A stretch of DNA of 64,000 bases from CAZICM01 sp964537685. Lineage in GTDB: Bacteria; Myxococcota_A; Polyangia; Polyangiales; Polyangiaceae. The notes below the pieces were generated by a model, which worked only from the letters and a program-made list of their open reading frames with translations, was not told where the DNA came from and did not search any database. Shown in pieces: positions 34,944 to 43,749 of this stretch (positions within the stretch are counted from its first letter, which is position 1; each line of letters starts with the position of its first letter). Position numbers and translations under genes: made by a program. Location: contig CAZICM010000016.1 of assembly GCA_964537685.1 (NCBI GenBank), positions 112,192 through 176,191 on the forward strand. Reading direction: 5' to 3'.

Positions 34944-36023
34944 ATGAAGATCAGAAGCGCTGCGCTCGCCCTTCCATTCGCCCTCTTTGCCCTCTCCTAC
35001 GCTGTGTTTAGAGGACACGCAGGCGAAACCCCGCCCTTCCGCCCCATGGTCGTCGACCTCCATGTCGACGTACCCTACCAAGTTCATTTCAAGAATCGCG
35101 ATCCTGCATTGCGCGAAGGCGACGCGACACAAAAAACCCTTATTTCGGGCGGCTACGGCGGCATCGTTCTCCCGATCTACATGCATCCCACAACCAAAGA
35201 CGGCCCCCGCCTCGAAGACGCATCGGCCATTTTATCGAGCATCGAATCCATCGTCGCCAAGGCCGGCCTCTTCACGCCTGTCAACGCCGCCCACGCCGAA
35301 CCCGGCAAAATAAGCGTTTTCTTATCGATTGAAGGAGCAGGCGCCTTTGCGAAAGACATCAGCGCCATCGATTCATTCATCGATCGCGGCGTTCGCCTCA
35401 TCGGCCCCGTCCACTCCAAAGACAACGATCTAGGCTCATCGGCCACAGGGAAAAACGGCGCCATTGGCCTGACGGATTTAGGAAAAGCCTTCTGCCGCCG
35501 CGTCTACGAACACGGCGCCGTCATCGACATCTCGCACCTCTCTGACAAAGGCGTTGCCGACCTCGTGCCCATCGCCGAGGAATACGGCGCCCCCATCGTC
35601 GCCACCCATTCCAACGCCCGCGCCATCGCCGACCACCCCCGGAATCTCACCGACGACCAGCTCCGCCAAATCGGCAAATCAGGCGGCGTTGCGGGCCTCA
35701 ATTTCCACTCGCCCTACGTCAGCGCCAAAGAAGATCCAACCATCGACGACATCGTGGCCCACGCCCTCCACATGATAAAAATCGCCGGCATCGACGCCGT
35801 CGCCATTGGTTCGGACTACGACGGCGGAATAAAACCCGTGGCTGGTTTGGAAGATGCCTCGTCGCTGCCCCGCCTCGCCCTCAAACTTCGGCAAAAAGGC
35901 TTGAGCGACGAACAAATCCTCAAAATATTTTCATTAAATGCCTTGCGCGTATTGGCCTACAGGCGCCCCGGCACAGGGATTCCCGGGGCGCTGGGCACCG
36001 CGGAAAAGACTCCATCGAATTGA
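34944..36023 (+). CDS. Membrane dipeptidase-like enzyme (peptidase M19)
   Basis: 359 aa from the ATG at 34944, with CGAGGA upstream. Signal peptide of ~25 residues ends near GHAG. Renal-dipeptidase motifs: DLHVDVP (metal-binding His and Asp near the start), FLSIEGAGAF (bridging Glu), DISHLS, VATHSNARAI and IGSDYDGG. M19 enzymes are binuclear zinc hydrolases of dipeptides, including L,D and D-amino acid ones, and would act here in the periplasm. That fits a neighbourhood with a lytic transglycosylase, suggesting turnover of cell-wall or prey peptides. Confidence 0.92.
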   Translation: MKIRSAALALPFALFALSYAVFRGHAGETPPFRPMVVDLHVDVPYQVHFKNRDPALREGDATQKTLISGGYGGIVLPIYMHPTTKDGPRLEDASAILSSIESIVAKAGLFTPVNAAHAEPGKISVFLSIEGAGAFAKDISAIDSFIDRGVRLIGPVHSKDNDLGSSATGKNGAIGLTDLGKAFCRRVYEHGAVIDISHLSDKGVADLVPIAEEYGAPIVATHSNARAIADHPRNLTDDQLRQIGKSGGVAGLNFHSPYVSAKEDPTIDDIVAHALHMIKIAGIDAVAIGSDYDGGIKPVAGLEDASSLPRLALKLRQKGLSDEQILKIFSLNALRVLAYRRPGTGIPGALGTAEKTPSN

Positions 36024-36062
36024 ACCCCCAAAATAAACCATATAAATTTGATAGGATTTTTT

Positions 36063-36614
36063 ATGATAACACCCGAATTGGAAAACCGATGCTTGGACAC
36101 CTTTCCCGAATGGCTCCGCAGCCTGGCCACCGATGCCCTTGATTTATCGGCCCTTCTCAAACAAGGCGACTTGCCCGAATACCTCCGGCGCTATATAGGC
36201 GCGGCCCTCAGCTACCTATTTAAGTCCCTCGACCTCATTCCGGACGGTATTGAAGATTTAGGCTTCCTCGACGATGCATTTGTTTTGCGCGTCGCCTGCC
36301 GGCAGGCCCTCGTTGGATATCCCCAAGGACGCGATCAAAAAACCACGCTCACCCGCCTTGCCGCTGAAACCAAGCTCATTGAAGAGCTCCTCGGCAAAGA
36401 TTACGAACGCCTCACCGATTACGTCGCCGCATTAAGAAAATCGTCGGCCCGGGGCCGAAGCGTCGACGATATCGTCGACAAAGAAGAACTGCGCAACGCC
36501 TTCCTCGATGAACTGGAAGGATTCGCCTCCAGCTATGCCGCGCCCACCTTTTCGCGGGATCCTAAAAATATCGTCAAACTCCAGTCGTTTCTGCACACCC
36601 GCCTGCCTACTTAA
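36063..36614 (+). CDS. DUF1232 (YkvA-like) protein
   Basis: 183 aa from the ATG at 36063, which has ATAGGA upstream; a TTG at 36048 is less likely. The core YIGAALSYLFKSLDLIPDGIEDLGFLDD is the DUF1232 signature, a short motif with a conserved D-IPD...LG..DD pattern. The flanks are helical and charged, with no membrane span. Function of the family is unknown; members often sit near envelope genes. Its 3' end overlaps the convergent glycosidase-like gene by 8 bp. Confidence 0.8.
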   Translation: MITPELENRCLDTFPEWLRSLATDALDLSALLKQGDLPEYLRRYIGAALSYLFKSLDLIPDGIEDLGFLDDAFVLRVACRQALVGYPQGRDQKTTLTRLAAETKLIEELLGKDYERLTDYVAALRKSSARGRSVDDIVDKEELRNAFLDELEGFASSYAAPTFSRDPKNIVKLQSFLHTRLPT

Positions 36615-37755
36615 GCCGCAGCTTCTTCAGATAAAAGAAATCGCGCTCCGAAGCCGACTCCACATAGCCCCGCTCCGAATGCTTCATCTTTGGAATCAGC
36701 GTCGATTGCACCGAAAGAGGCGCATTATCCGAAGCCTTTCCAAAAAATAAAAATCGCGTGTACGACCAATTAATATCCAACTGAGCCGCATTCACCGCGC
36801 CGGCAGCTTTCATCGAATCGGCGAGCAATTTAACCGTAACCCATTCCCCTACACCATAAAATAGAACCTGGCCCGAGGCATCCAAACCCAGCGCCGAACG
36901 CCGCACTTCCGTATCCCCATTTTCCGCCGCTCCCCATGGCCTGGGCCTGCGCTCCGTCTCCAAATCCGGATTCAGCACACCTTTTTCAATAATACAAGGA
37001 GGCGTTTGCCTATACGATTGAATTGATACCTCAATGGGCTTCAGCTCCTTATGGGTTTGAATGCGGATAGCGCCGTCCGAAAGCAGAGCGACCGAACAAG
37101 AATCCTCCCTGGGCGGCAAAAAGACATCGGCGCCGATCTTCATTCCAAAATTCCCATGGCGCGCCATAAAACCACCATTAAATACGGCAATTAAATCGGA
37201 TTGATCGTCCTTGGGCACCAGCCCAGTCCTTCGCTCCAGAGCTACCGCGTCCGATTTGGGCTCGAGCGTCCCCGCCACCAAATGCAAACTCACCCGCGAT
37301 AAATCGATCGCCACAATCGACACATAAATATGTTTTTTAATCTTATGCGGATGCACCGTGGTGTTCACCAATACGCTGCGATTTTGATCCGCTCCCTGCG
37401 GCATTGCTGTCCACGTTCCATCCCCGGGCTGCGCCGTGCGTTCGAATAGCGGTGCAAACTTCGCCGGCGGAAATGCCGCATTCACCTTGGGCGGCTCCGC
37501 CGGAACCGGTTTTTGAGGCGGCGACAGCGTTGTACTGCCTACTGCGGCGCTGCCCGCTGCAATTGGAGGAGCCGTGCCCGCACTGGCCTGAGGTGCAGCG
37601 GAAAGCGCTGGAGAAGGCTCGTTTAGCGCCGCGGAAGGCTTCTGGTGCGGCCCGGGCGAGCCCGCATTCGGCGGAACACTTCCCCCTGAACAAGCCGAAG
37701 ACGCAAGAACAAAACCGGGTAGTAGCCCATTAAAAAAAATACGAACTGCCATCAT
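36607..37755 (-). CDS. Phosphodiester glycosidase-like (NAGPA-domain) lipoprotein
   Basis: 382 aa from the ATG at 37755 (MMAVRIFFNG). Signal peptide with lipobox SSACSGG, then a ~90-residue Pro/Ala/Ser linker. The C-terminal ~250 residues fit PF09992: VNTTVHPHKIKKHIYVSIVAIDL, AVFNGGFMARHGNFGMKIG, an ALGLDASGQVLFYG strand and AVNAAQLDINWSYTRFL. The family includes the human uncovering enzyme that removes GlcNAc from phosphodiesters; bacterial members may trim wall teichoic or capsular sugars. Outer-membrane or periplasmic location is inferred from the lipobox. Confidence 0.8.
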   Translation of the reverse strand: MMAVRIFFNGLLPGFVLASSACSGGSVPPNAGSPGPHQKPSAALNEPSPALSAAPQASAGTAPPIAAGSAAVGSTTLSPPQKPVPAEPPKVNAAFPPAKFAPLFERTAQPGDGTWTAMPQGADQNRSVLVNTTVHPHKIKKHIYVSIVAIDLSRVSLHLVAGTLEPKSDAVALERRTGLVPKDDQSDLIAVFNGGFMARHGNFGMKIGADVFLPPREDSCSVALLSDGAIRIQTHKELKPIEVSIQSYRQTPPCIIEKGVLNPDLETERRPRPWGAAENGDTEVRRSALGLDASGQVLFYGVGEWVTVKLLADSMKAAGAVNAAQLDINWSYTRFLFFGKASDNAPLSVQSTLIPKMKHSERGYVESASERDFFYLKKLRLK

Positions 37756-37805
37756 GACTTCGCTGCGTTCCGCCTTCGTATTTAGGCTGTTGCGCATATC
37801 ACAAC

Positions 37806-37846
37806 AATCCGCGCGCCCCGCCAAAATATCGCCTAAAGTAATAACC
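37806..37846 (+). repeat. Upstream copy of a duplicated promoter/leader sequence
   Basis: AATCCGCGCGCCCCGCC, then AAAATATCGCCTAAAGTAAT and AACC run up to the ATG at 37847. A close copy lies at 38368-38410 before the C25 protease gene. TAAAGT at 37834-37839 is the likely -10 element, 7 nt before the ATG. Confidence 0.6.
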
Positions 37847-38341
37847 ATGCATGAACTTCCAGAAGTTGTTCGCAAGCTGAACTGCGGTCAGACCCACAGC
37901 AAACACAGGGCAACGCGCGGCTTCCGCCTCGCCGGCCTGCTTCCGACAAGCCTTTATATCGTGTGTTTGCTAGCCGCCGCGGCGTGCAGCAGCACGGCCG
38001 AACCCGAGTGCGCAGGCACCTCGTGCGTGTGCCCTGCCGAAAGCACATGCGAGATAGGCGACTCCTCGTGCGCCGGCGGCAGTTGCTCCCTCGACTGCGC
38101 GAACAGCAACGATTGCGCCGGCTCTTGCGGCGAATCATGCAGCGTCGACTGCAGCGGCGGCTCGACCTGCAATATCACGGCCGGCGCAAGCAGCAGCATG
38201 AGCTGCGGCGGCGGCTCGACCTGCACACTGAAATGCACGGGCAGTTGCTCGCTCTCGTGCGCGGGCGGCTCGACCTGCCAAATCCAGTGCGCCGGCGACG
38301 CCCAGCCGCGAACCGTCGATCAAGGCGCGACCTGTCAGTAG
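37847..38341 (+). CDS. Cysteine-rich repeat lipoprotein
   Basis: 164 aa from the ATG at 37847, chosen because the duplicated leader ends there. A ~30-residue polar N-terminus precedes a hydrophobic segment with lipobox LAAAACSS. The mature ~115 residues contain 21 cysteines in repeats of the GGSTC..xxC type (CSGGSTCNI, CGGGSTCTLKC, CAGGSTCQIQC). These probably form a disulphide- or metal-stabilised rod on the cell surface. Such short Gly-Ser-Cys repeat proteins are frequent in Myxococcota; no function is known. The DNA repeats (ggcggctcgacctg) follow from the protein repeats. Confidence 0.7.
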   Translation: MHELPEVVRKLNCGQTHSKHRATRGFRLAGLLPTSLYIVCLLAAAACSSTAEPECAGTSCVCPAESTCEIGDSSCAGGSCSLDCANSNDCAGSCGESCSVDCSGGSTCNITAGASSSMSCGGGSTCTLKCTGSCSLSCAGGSTCQIQCAGDAQPRTVDQGATCQ

Positions 38342-38367
38342 CCCAGAGCCCGCTCGCGGTTCCCACG

Positions 38368-38410
38368 AATCCGCGCACCACGGCCGAAATATCGCCTACA
38401 GTAACAACCC
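38368..38410 (+). repeat. Second copy of the duplicated promoter/leader sequence
   Basis: AATCCGCGCACCACGGCC, then GAAATATCGCCTACAGTAAC and AACCC lead into the ATG at 38411. It matches the sequence before the Cys-rich lipoprotein gene at most positions. TACAGT at 38397-38402 is the candidate -10, 8 nt from the start. Confidence 0.6.
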
Positions 38411-40198
38411 ATGCGCATGCCTCGCCGCGCGAAAAGCCGGCCGCTTCTCCTCGCGTTCACGCTTGTTTTAGGCTGCGGCGGCACCGCGCCTCCCGCGCCT
38501 TCACCCAAGGGCCAAGCCTCTCAGTCAGCACCAGCGAAATCCCCTCCCGCCGAATTGCCCCCGGCTTCCGAATTCGCCGAAATCGATTACCTCGCCATCG
38601 GACCCAAAACGCTTGTCAGCGCCCTCGAACCGCTCCTCGCTCACCGCGCGGAAAAAGGCCATCGCATTGCGCGCCTCTATCTTGAAGACATCCATCTAGA
38701 ACTCGCTCATCCCGAGTCTCAATCCCAAAAGATTTTAGAAAAAATTCATCAAATTGCAACGCGAGCGCCCCGCCTCCAATTTATCGTATTGGCGGGCGAC
38801 CCTCTTGGCCGCGGCGAATATCCTTACGATTTCGCGCCGCTGCCCACATTTTATTTACCCAAAGTCGCTTATGAAAATCACAGACCGGACGAACACCTCC
38901 ATCCCCGCATGTACGCGCACGACGAGCACGATCACGCGGGTATCCACACGGGCGAGGTATACGCGACCGATCTTCCCTACGCCTATGCCCGGCGCGCGCC
39001 TGGCCAAACGGGTGAAGCCGAACCGCTCCACATTGGCCGCATCCCGGGGAGAACCCCCGGCGAAATGCACGCCTATGCAAAGAAAGTCATTGCCTACGAA
39101 AACTCACCCGCCGAAGGAAATTGGCGCCGCCGCATTGAATTATTCAGCGGCCCGGCCAATTTTGGCGCCGTCGCCGATTTTATTATTGAAAACACAACCA
39201 CCACGGCCCTCGATCAAGAAGTCCCCTACGACTATGATATTCGCGTCCTCTTTCCAAAAATAGACTCGCCCTACGCCTATCCCTTCCCAGCCCTTCGCCG
39301 CCGCATTGTCAGCGATCTCAACGAAGGCGCGCTGATTGCAGCCTATGTTGGCCATGGCTCTCCCTCTTCCTTCGACGACCTTCATTACCGGCGGCATTTT
39401 TATGAAATTGGAACCGTCGACGATATGAGCTCATTGGATATTCCCCAAGGCCCGCCTTTTTTTATTTCGATCACCTGCAGCACCGGCGCATTCGATCTCT
39501 ACGGCGGCCGCAAATCCATTGCCGAACAAATGGTGCTCAACCCCTCGGGCCCCATCGCGGCCTTTGCAGCCAGCCGCGAAAGCCATCCCTACTCCAACGC
39601 GCTCTACGGATTGGCCTTCGTCGACCATTTCCTAAAAACCCGCGCCAAAACCCTTGGAGAAGGCATTACATCTGTCAAAAAAGACATGAAAGAGGGCGAA
39701 ATCCCCATTGCGCCCATCTTATTTGGCTCCGATCCCCAAGCCCTCAATAACGAACACGAAGGATTGTACAACCTATTCGGCGATCCAGCGATTCGCCTGC
39801 GCTACGCGGCGCCCCTTCAAATAAGCCTTTCCCCGCAGGCCAATTCAATCGCATTGAACAGCGAAATCGGCATTACTGTATCCTCTGCTGCCGTCGCATC
39901 GGGCAATGCGCTGATTACCCTTGAAACCCGCCGCAGCAAAATCTCCGGCAAACTGATTCCACAAGATGAAATGCGCACCCTCGAAGACGAAGCCTTATGG
40001 GACGCCATGCGAAAAAACTATGAAGTGGCCTCCAACAAAGTGCTTACCCGCGTGGAAAAGCCTTCATTTCAGGGCTCGGTCAGCGTTCACCTCAAAGCTC
40101 CGGCCGAACCCGGCGACTATGTGATCAAGGCATTCCTAAATGGCGGCGGAGAGGCGGCGGCCGGCCATATTCAAATTCGTGTCATTGCAAACCAATAA
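38411..40198 (+). CDS. Gingipain-type cysteine protease (C25) lipoprotein
   Basis: 595 aa. Signal peptide with lipobox VLGCGG. The caspase-like C25 domain spans about 55-470: a strand reading LQFIVLAGD, the catalytic histidine in AAYVGHGSPSSF and the catalytic cysteine in FISITCSTGAFD. NEHEGLYNLFGDPAIRLRY closes the domain, as in gingipains and type C25 cell-surface proteases. The last ~110 residues form an Ig-like beta-sandwich. It is attached to a membrane through its N-terminal lipid, rather than secreted by a T9SS-type C-terminal domain as in Bacteroidota. A role in degrading external protein is likely. Confidence 0.88.
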   Translation: MRMPRRAKSRPLLLAFTLVLGCGGTAPPAPSPKGQASQSAPAKSPPAELPPASEFAEIDYLAIGPKTLVSALEPLLAHRAEKGHRIARLYLEDIHLELAHPESQSQKILEKIHQIATRAPRLQFIVLAGDPLGRGEYPYDFAPLPTFYLPKVAYENHRPDEHLHPRMYAHDEHDHAGIHTGEVYATDLPYAYARRAPGQTGEAEPLHIGRIPGRTPGEMHAYAKKVIAYENSPAEGNWRRRIELFSGPANFGAVADFIIENTTTTALDQEVPYDYDIRVLFPKIDSPYAYPFPALRRRIVSDLNEGALIAAYVGHGSPSSFDDLHYRRHFYEIGTVDDMSSLDIPQGPPFFISITCSTGAFDLYGGRKSIAEQMVLNPSGPIAAFAASRESHPYSNALYGLAFVDHFLKTRAKTLGEGITSVKKDMKEGEIPIAPILFGSDPQALNNEHEGLYNLFGDPAIRLRYAAPLQISLSPQANSIALNSEIGITVSSAAVASGNALITLETRRSKISGKLIPQDEMRTLEDEALWDAMRKNYEVASNKVLTRVEKPSFQGSVSVHLKAPAEPGDYVIKAFLNGGGEAAAGHIQIRVIANQ

Positions 40199-40213
40199 AA
40201 TAAAAATGGATGG

Positions 40214-41689
40214 CTAAGGCTTCCACTCCGGCGCAAACAAGCGCCTTTTTTTATCGCCTGAAAGCGAACCATCCCCCGCATTTAAATCCTGCCGATCCCA
40301 CAATTGACACGTCACCGTCTTATGATGCTGATCCAGCGCCTCGCAATAATTGGTGTATTTACAGCGCCTCACCAAATCGCCCCGGCCCAGCCTTATTTTT
40401 AAAAACCAATCCGGATCGGCCAAAGACTGGCGCGCCGCCCCAATAAAATCGGCATGGCCCTCTCTTAAAATCCCTTCGGCCTGCGCAAACGTACAAATTC
40501 CTCCCGCAGCCACCACAGGCGTATCCAAACCAGCCTCCCGCACAGCCCTCCTCACCTGCGCCTGCTTGCCCACATTACGGCCAAATGGCCCGCGCGCATC
40601 AGAAAATACAGTCGGCATGCATTCATATCCGCTCGGACCTGTATACGGATAAGCCGCTTCACCCACCTTCGGCTGTTTTGCATCTTCGAATTTTCCGCCC
40701 GTAGAAAGCGATAGAAAATCCATCCCCGCCTGTGCAAATGCAATCCCAAAGTATTTAGCATCATTTACATCATTACCGCCGGCAATCGCCTCGTCGCATA
40801 AAAAGCGGCACCCCACCGTATAATCCTCTCCCACCGCCTTTCGCACCGCCGCATACACCTCCAAAGGCAAACGGACCCGGTATTCCCGCGCTCCTCCATA
40901 ACCATCCCCGCGATCATTCAGCGCCGATAAAAACGAAGCCATCGTGTACGCATGCGCATAATGCAATTCCACACCATCAAACCCCGCATTCCTCGCGCGC
41001 ACCGCCGCCTGTGCGAATAAAGCGGGCAAAACCTCGGGAAGAGAACGGATATGCGCCTCATGCGTATCTGTCACCCGCTCCCGGAAACCCATCCGAAGCG
41101 CTTCCAGCTCGCGCGCCGAAAGCACATCCCCAAGCTCTTTATCGCCAAGCTTCTGAAGCGCCTCCCGCACCAAAACCTCGCGCTCATCCAGCCAGCGATC
41201 CTCCCCCAAAAGCCGGGCTAGATTTTGACGGTGATCGCTGGTAATCCGAAGGAATTCACCCAAATAACGCACTCGTTCGGGACGCCTTCGAATCCGGAGA
41301 AAATCGATCAACTGAATAAATAGCCGGGTATTCCCATCGCTCTTCTCCCGCACCACATTCGCAAGCCGCGCCAGGCCGGGCACAAAACGATCGTGCCCAA
41401 TACGCAAAAGAGGCCCGCTTGGAATATCCCGCACCCCCGTCGCCTCAATCACAATCGCGCCCGGCTTCCCCTGCGCAAAACGCCCATACCAATCGATATT
41501 GTTTTGCGTGACAAAACCGTCTTCCGTCGCCCGCCAAGGCACCATCGCGGGCACCCACGCGCGTGTCTTCACCAAAAGCCCCGAACGCAGCCTCAGCGGT
41601 GAAAACAATATCGACGAATTGGCCTCATCCACCGTTGGAATGATATCCTCGGGCGGCGAATATTTAATTCGCTCGGGCGGCGTCCACAC
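40214..41689 (-). CDS. OYE-family NADH:flavin oxidoreductase
   Basis: 491 aa, GTG start at 41689 with GGAG upstream. An FMN-dependent TIM barrel: VPAMVPWRATEDGFVTQNN, the substrate site HYAHAYTMASFLSALNDRGDGYGG and the phosphate-site VVAAGGICTFAQAE. It lacks the C-terminal FAD/NADH half of dienoyl-CoA reductases, but has a ~90-residue helical insertion after FIQLIDFLRIRRRPERVRYL and a C-terminal Cys/His cluster (CKYTNYCEALDQHHKTVTC). Last gene of the acyl-CoA operon, 6 bp after the dehydrogenase. It may reduce an unsaturated or aromatic-derived CoA thioester; the exact substrate is unknown. Confidence 0.85.
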   Translation of the reverse strand: MWTPPERIKYSPPEDIIPTVDEANSSILFSPLRLRSGLLVKTRAWVPAMVPWRATEDGFVTQNNIDWYGRFAQGKPGAIVIEATGVRDIPSGPLLRIGHDRFVPGLARLANVVREKSDGNTRLFIQLIDFLRIRRRPERVRYLGEFLRITSDHRQNLARLLGEDRWLDEREVLVREALQKLGDKELGDVLSARELEALRMGFRERVTDTHEAHIRSLPEVLPALFAQAAVRARNAGFDGVELHYAHAYTMASFLSALNDRGDGYGGAREYRVRLPLEVYAAVRKAVGEDYTVGCRFLCDEAIAGGNDVNDAKYFGIAFAQAGMDFLSLSTGGKFEDAKQPKVGEAAYPYTGPSGYECMPTVFSDARGPFGRNVGKQAQVRRAVREAGLDTPVVAAGGICTFAQAEGILREGHADFIGAARQSLADPDWFLKIRLGRGDLVRRCKYTNYCEALDQHHKTVTCQLWDRQDLNAGDGSLSGDKKRRLFAPEWKP

Positions 41690-41695
41690 GGCCCG

Positions 41696-42871
41696 CTACT
41701 CCGGCCGCTCCAAAATACCCCGCGCGATAATCAGCTTTTGAATCTCCGTCGCGCCCTCATAAATACGCAGCGGCCTAATCGCCCGGTACAAATGCTCCAC
41801 TTCCGTGCCATCCAAAACGCCGATTCCTCCAAACAACTGCACCGCAAGATCGATAATGCGGCAGGCCGCCTCGGTCGCGTACATCTTTCCCATCGCCGCC
41901 TCAATGCTCACCCGCGCCGACGTCGTATCCCGCTGATGCGCGGCCCTGGCCACCAACAGCCTGCCCGCCGAAAGCTCGGTCGCCATATCCGCCAGATACG
42001 CCTTCACGATTTGCTGATCGGCAAGCGGCGCACCGAATTGCCTTCGCCTCTTTACATGCCCAAGCGAAAGCGAAAGCGCCCTCGCCGCCATTCCATTGGC
42101 CGCCGCGCCCACCGAAATCCTAAACGTATCCAGCGTCTCCATCGCAATGCGGAAACCCCGCCCCACTTCACCTAAAAGCGAATTGATAGACACCTCCATC
42201 GAATCGAATCTCAATTTACCGATGGGGTGCGGCGCCGACAATTTGAGGGGAAATGTTGTCAATCCCTTGCAATTGTAATCCACAATAAAAGCGCTAATGC
42301 CTTTCCGGCCCGCCTCGGGATTGGCATTGGCAAACACAATATAATGATCGGCCGGCGTATTTGAAATCAATGTCTTCTCGCCGGTAATTGTAAACCCATC
42401 GCCCTCCTTGTGCGCCACGGTCGAAATCTGAGCCACATCGCTTCCCGCCTCCGGCTCCGTCAGCGCAAAGGCCGCAATCCTCCGGCCCTCCAAAAGCTCG
42501 GGCAAATACGATTGCTTCTGCGCCTCGGTTCCAGCCAATACAATGGGATAACTACCCAATCCAAGCACTGCAAATACCGAATCCGCCATTGGCGAAACCT
42601 GCGCCAGCGCCTCGCGGATCAGCACCAGCGAACGCACATCGATATAGGTCGGATCCGGCGCATGGCCCACCGCGGCGCCGCCCCAGGCTTCGGGAACCAA
42701 ATACGCCGTCAAACCCAGGCTCGAAAGCTGCTGCACACACGTTCTTGTATCGGCCACATCCTTCAGCCCACAGAGCCGCGAATACGTTAATTGCTCGGCG
42801 AGCGCATGATGGCGGGGCTCAAAAAATACCCCTAAATCCGGAAGAGAAAGCGATATTTGCTCCGGTTTCAT
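41696..42871 (-). CDS. Acyl-CoA dehydrogenase
   Basis: 391 aa, full length for the family. FAD-dependent alpha,beta-desaturation of an acyl-CoA, passing electrons to ETF. Seen: AFALTEPEAGSDVAQI (signature 1), the FAD-site QFGAPLADQQIVKAYLADM and the active-site glutamate in RIYEGATEIQKLI near the C-terminus. Its ATG overlaps the stop of the crotonase-fold gene (ATGA). Chain-length or aromatic preference cannot be read from sequence. Confidence 0.93.
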   Translation of the reverse strand: MKPEQISLSLPDLGVFFEPRHHALAEQLTYSRLCGLKDVADTRTCVQQLSSLGLTAYLVPEAWGGAAVGHAPDPTYIDVRSLVLIREALAQVSPMADSVFAVLGLGSYPIVLAGTEAQKQSYLPELLEGRRIAAFALTEPEAGSDVAQISTVAHKEGDGFTITGEKTLISNTPADHYIVFANANPEAGRKGISAFIVDYNCKGLTTFPLKLSAPHPIGKLRFDSMEVSINSLLGEVGRGFRIAMETLDTFRISVGAAANGMAARALSLSLGHVKRRRQFGAPLADQQIVKAYLADMATELSAGRLLVARAAHQRDTTSARVSIEAAMGKMYATEAACRIIDLAVQLFGGIGVLDGTEVEHLYRAIRPLRIYEGATEIQKLIIARGILERPE

Positions 42872-43734
42872 GATCCCTTCGCCTTCACGGCCGCCTTTTC
42901 GTCGGCCTTTAATTCAGCCTCGCCATCGCACAGCTCCGCCCCCTCAAAACGCGGCGGCACCTTGGCTTTATTGGCATCGTAGGCAATTCGAAAATCAGGA
43001 TGAGCCATACAAATGGCTTGGGCCTGCGCCTCGGCTTCAATAGCCGCCGAAAGCGGCATCGTCCATTCACTCTCCATCATTTGCTTCGTCATCGTATGCG
43101 CGAATGCCGGCCCCCGCGCCAATTTCTCCGCCCACGCATTGGCCTGAGGCAATACATCCGCATTGGGAACCACGCGATTAACCAAACCAATCCGATAGGC
43201 TTCTGCCGCATCGATAATATCGCCAAAAAACAAAAGCTCAGCCGCCCGCCCATGACCCACAATACGCGGCAATAAAAAGGCCGCGCCCATATCCGCACCC
43301 GACAGCCCCACCTTGGGAAAAATATAACCAAATCGGGCATTATCGGCGGCAATACGCAAATCACAGGCCGCCGCAATCACCGCTCCCGCGCCCACGGCCA
43401 CTCCATTTACGGCCGCGATCACCGGCCTCCGCAATTCCCTAATGCTTTGAATTAACGCGCCCGTCACCCTTGTGAATTCAAGCAATCCCCGCGCATCCCG
43501 GGAAAACAATTCTTTGATAATACCTTCCACATCCCCGCCCGAACAGAATCCCCGCCCCTTGCCCGTCAGCACAACGGCCCTTGTGCTCGGTGAATGCTCG
43601 AGGGACCTAAATGTAGCGGCCAATTCGCTGTACACCTCAAAAGTCAAAGCATTCAGCCGCTCCGGACGGCATAGCGTAATCGTAGCGACGCCCCGGGAAA
43701 TGCTCAATTCAAACGAATGGGGTGAAATAGTCAT
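42868..43734 (-). CDS. Enoyl-CoA hydratase/isomerase (crotonase) family protein lacking both canonical glutamates
   Basis: 288 aa. Crotonase fold with the oxyanion-hole segment GRGFCSGGDVEGI and AVNGVAVGAGAVIAAACDLRIA. The two catalytic glutamates of true hydratases are missing: the GGGCE position reads GAGAV and the PE position reads PKVGLSG. So it is likely another crotonase activity (isomerase, hydrolase or ring-directed lyase) rather than a water-adding hydratase. The C-terminal ~30 residues are Lys/Glu-rich. It lies between RidA (15 bp) and the acyl-CoA dehydrogenase (ATGA overlap). Confidence 0.88.
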   Translation of the reverse strand: MTISPHSFELSISRGVATITLCRPERLNALTFEVYSELAATFRSLEHSPSTRAVVLTGKGRGFCSGGDVEGIIKELFSRDARGLLEFTRVTGALIQSIRELRRPVIAAVNGVAVGAGAVIAAACDLRIAADNARFGYIFPKVGLSGADMGAAFLLPRIVGHGRAAELLFFGDIIDAAEAYRIGLVNRVVPNADVLPQANAWAEKLARGPAFAHTMTKQMMESEWTMPLSAAIEAEAQAQAICMAHPDFRIAYDANKAKVPPRFEGAELCDGEAELKADEKAAVKAKGS

Positions 43735-43749
43735 GATATTTATTCTCCC

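Noticed and set aside
38080..38300. Direct repeats ggcggctcgacctg as a CRISPR or satellite
   Set aside because: They are spaced by codons of the Cys-rich repeat protein and have no constant spacer length.
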